A DNA stretch of 5,593 nt, from assembly GCA_002358555.1 (NCBI GenBank), contig DEPC01000215.1:1-5593 (forward strand), read 5' to 3'. The notes below the pieces were generated by a model. The model was not told where the DNA came from. It saw only the letters and a list, made by a program, of their open reading frames with translations, and ran no database searches. Each line of letters opens with the position of its first letter. Position 1 is the first letter of the stretch. The translations under genes and the position numbers were made by a program. This stretch comes from Hungatella sp. UBA3402 (lineage in GTDB: Bacteria > Bacillota > Clostridia > Lachnospirales > Lachnospiraceae). Shown one piece after another: positions 4,721-5,593 of this stretch.

Positions 4721-5593
4721 ATGGCTAGACAAGTCAAAAAGACGATTAAAGCACAGGTACAGACAAAAACGCAGCCTCGCGTTCAGATACAGGCAAATGA
4801 TGCAGTATTTGCACTGGATATTGGAACCAGAAGTATTATTGGAATGGTAGGTATTGTAGAAGAAAATAAAGTAAAGATTATTGCTATTGAAAGAGAAGAA
4901 CATGCAGAACGAGCAATGATAGATGGTCAGATTGAAAATATAGAAAAAGTAGCCACCTTGGCTGGAAAGGTGAAAAAACGGCTGGAGGACAAAATCCGTT
5001 TTAAGCTGACAAAGGTTTGTGTGGCTGCGGCAGGACGTGCTTTAAGGAGTAAGAGAGCTGAATTTGAGTTGGAACTTCCTGGCACACAACTGATTGATGA
5101 TGAGATTATCAGTCGCCTGGAGGCAGGGGCTATCACAAAAGCAGAGGAAGCTTTTGATGCAGAAAATGAAGCAGCAGAGGATACTCGCCGTTTCTATTTG
5201 GTAGGCTATACGGTATGCCAGTATTTTCTTGACCAATATATGATATCAAATTTAAAGGACCATAGAGGGCGACATGTAAAGGTAGATTTAATTGCTACCT
5301 TTCTTCCCAGTGAGGTAGTAGAAAGCTTGTATACAACAATGAATAAAATCGGTCTTGAGGTGGCAAGTTTGACCTTGGAGCCAATAGCTGCTATCAATGC
5401 AGCAATTCCTGAAAATATACGACTTTTAAATCTAGTGTTAGTAGATATTGGAGCAGGAACCTCCGATATTGCTGCTTGTACTGGGGGCAGCGTTACAGGT
5501 TACACTATGGCTACAGTGGCAGGGGATGAAATTACTGAGACTATCATGAAAGAGTACTTAGTGGATTTCGCAACAGCGGAGTCTATAAAAGCT
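4721..5593 (+). CDS. FtsA-like actin-fold ATPase, 3' end beyond window
   Basis: The first 291 residues are present, and the frame is open to the window edge. AGGAGG (4710-4715) lies five bases before the ATG. Residues 1-26 are a basic, Gln-rich, probably disordered tail (MARQVKKTIKAQVQTKTQPR...). The actin/Hsp70-type fold then begins: phosphate-1 motif ALDIGTRSIIG (31-41, Asp33) and phosphate-2 motif VDIGAGTSDIA (241-251, Asp242 and Asp249). GDEITETI (268-275) follows, resembling FtsA's GGxxIT helix. KVCVAAAGR at 98-106 resembles the start of the FtsA 1C (SHS2) subdomain, which in true FtsA mediates filament contacts. FtsA anchors FtsZ to the membrane during division; PilM is a related alternative. 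The adenosine motif and any C-terminal membrane helix lie outside the window, so the exact role cannot be settled. No ftsZ or other division gene is visible. Confidence 0.85.
   Translation, partial: MARQVKKTIKAQVQTKTQPRVQIQANDAVFALDIGTRSIIGMVGIVEENKVKIIAIEREEHAERAMIDGQIENIEKVATLAGKVKKRLEDKIRFKLTKVCVAAAGRALRSKRAEFELELPGTQLIDDEIISRLEAGAITKAEEAFDAENEAAEDTRRFYLVGYTVCQYFLDQYMISNLKDHRGRHVKVDLIATFLPSEVVESLYTTMNKIGLEVASLTLEPIAAINAAIPENIRLLNLVLVDIGAGTSDIAACTGGSVTGYTMATVAGDEITETIMKEYLVDFATAESIKA

Overview
This 5.6 kb window is low-GC bacterial DNA with Firmicutes-style signals: strong AGGAGG ribosome binding sites, sigma-A promoters and U-tailed intrinsic terminators. The protein set points to an anaerobic gut clostridium, probably Lachnospiraceae: a Firmicutes-type pectin methylesterase, a divergent ATP-dependent PEP carboxykinase, a CarD-family protein and an FtsA-like actin-fold ATPase. 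The family assignment is inferred from protein character only. No plasmid, phage, CRISPR or complete mobile-element gene is present.

Layout. At the left edge, bases 43-82 (minus strand) form a hairpin block resembling the right end of an IS200/IS605 (TnpB-type) element, with no transposase beside it. It abuts the stop codon of a leftward pectinesterase gene (83-1051). A 364-bp AT-rich divergent intergenic region follows (1052-1415). It ends in a near-consensus promoter and strong ribosome binding site for pckA (1416-3113). A textbook terminator (3137-3165) closes pckA, but only 16 bases later a HAD-family phosphatase gene starts (3182-3832) with no clear promoter of its own. Next come an AT-rich region with a 9-bp perfect inverted repeat overlapping a promoter, a CarD/CdnL-type RNA polymerase-binding protein (4021-4542, possibly starting at TTG 4030) and a strong terminator. 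A near-consensus promoter (TTTACA-17-TATAAT) then drives an FtsA-like gene that runs off the right edge (4721 to beyond 5593).

The genes look like mostly separate transcription units rather than one pathway. Pectinesterase and PEP carboxykinase fit a plant-polysaccharide fermenter: the first removes methyl groups from pectic fragments, and the second links PEP and oxaloacetate. CarD and the FtsA-like protein are housekeeping-type functions (transcription initiation; cell division or envelope). I see no convincing new multi-gene system. The points most worth a second look are the orphan IS605-like end, the pectinesterase without a signal peptide, the CarD start site and its apparent lack of the DNA-wedging tryptophan, the inverted repeat at the carD promoter, and the divergent FtsA-like protein with a basic N-terminal tail.
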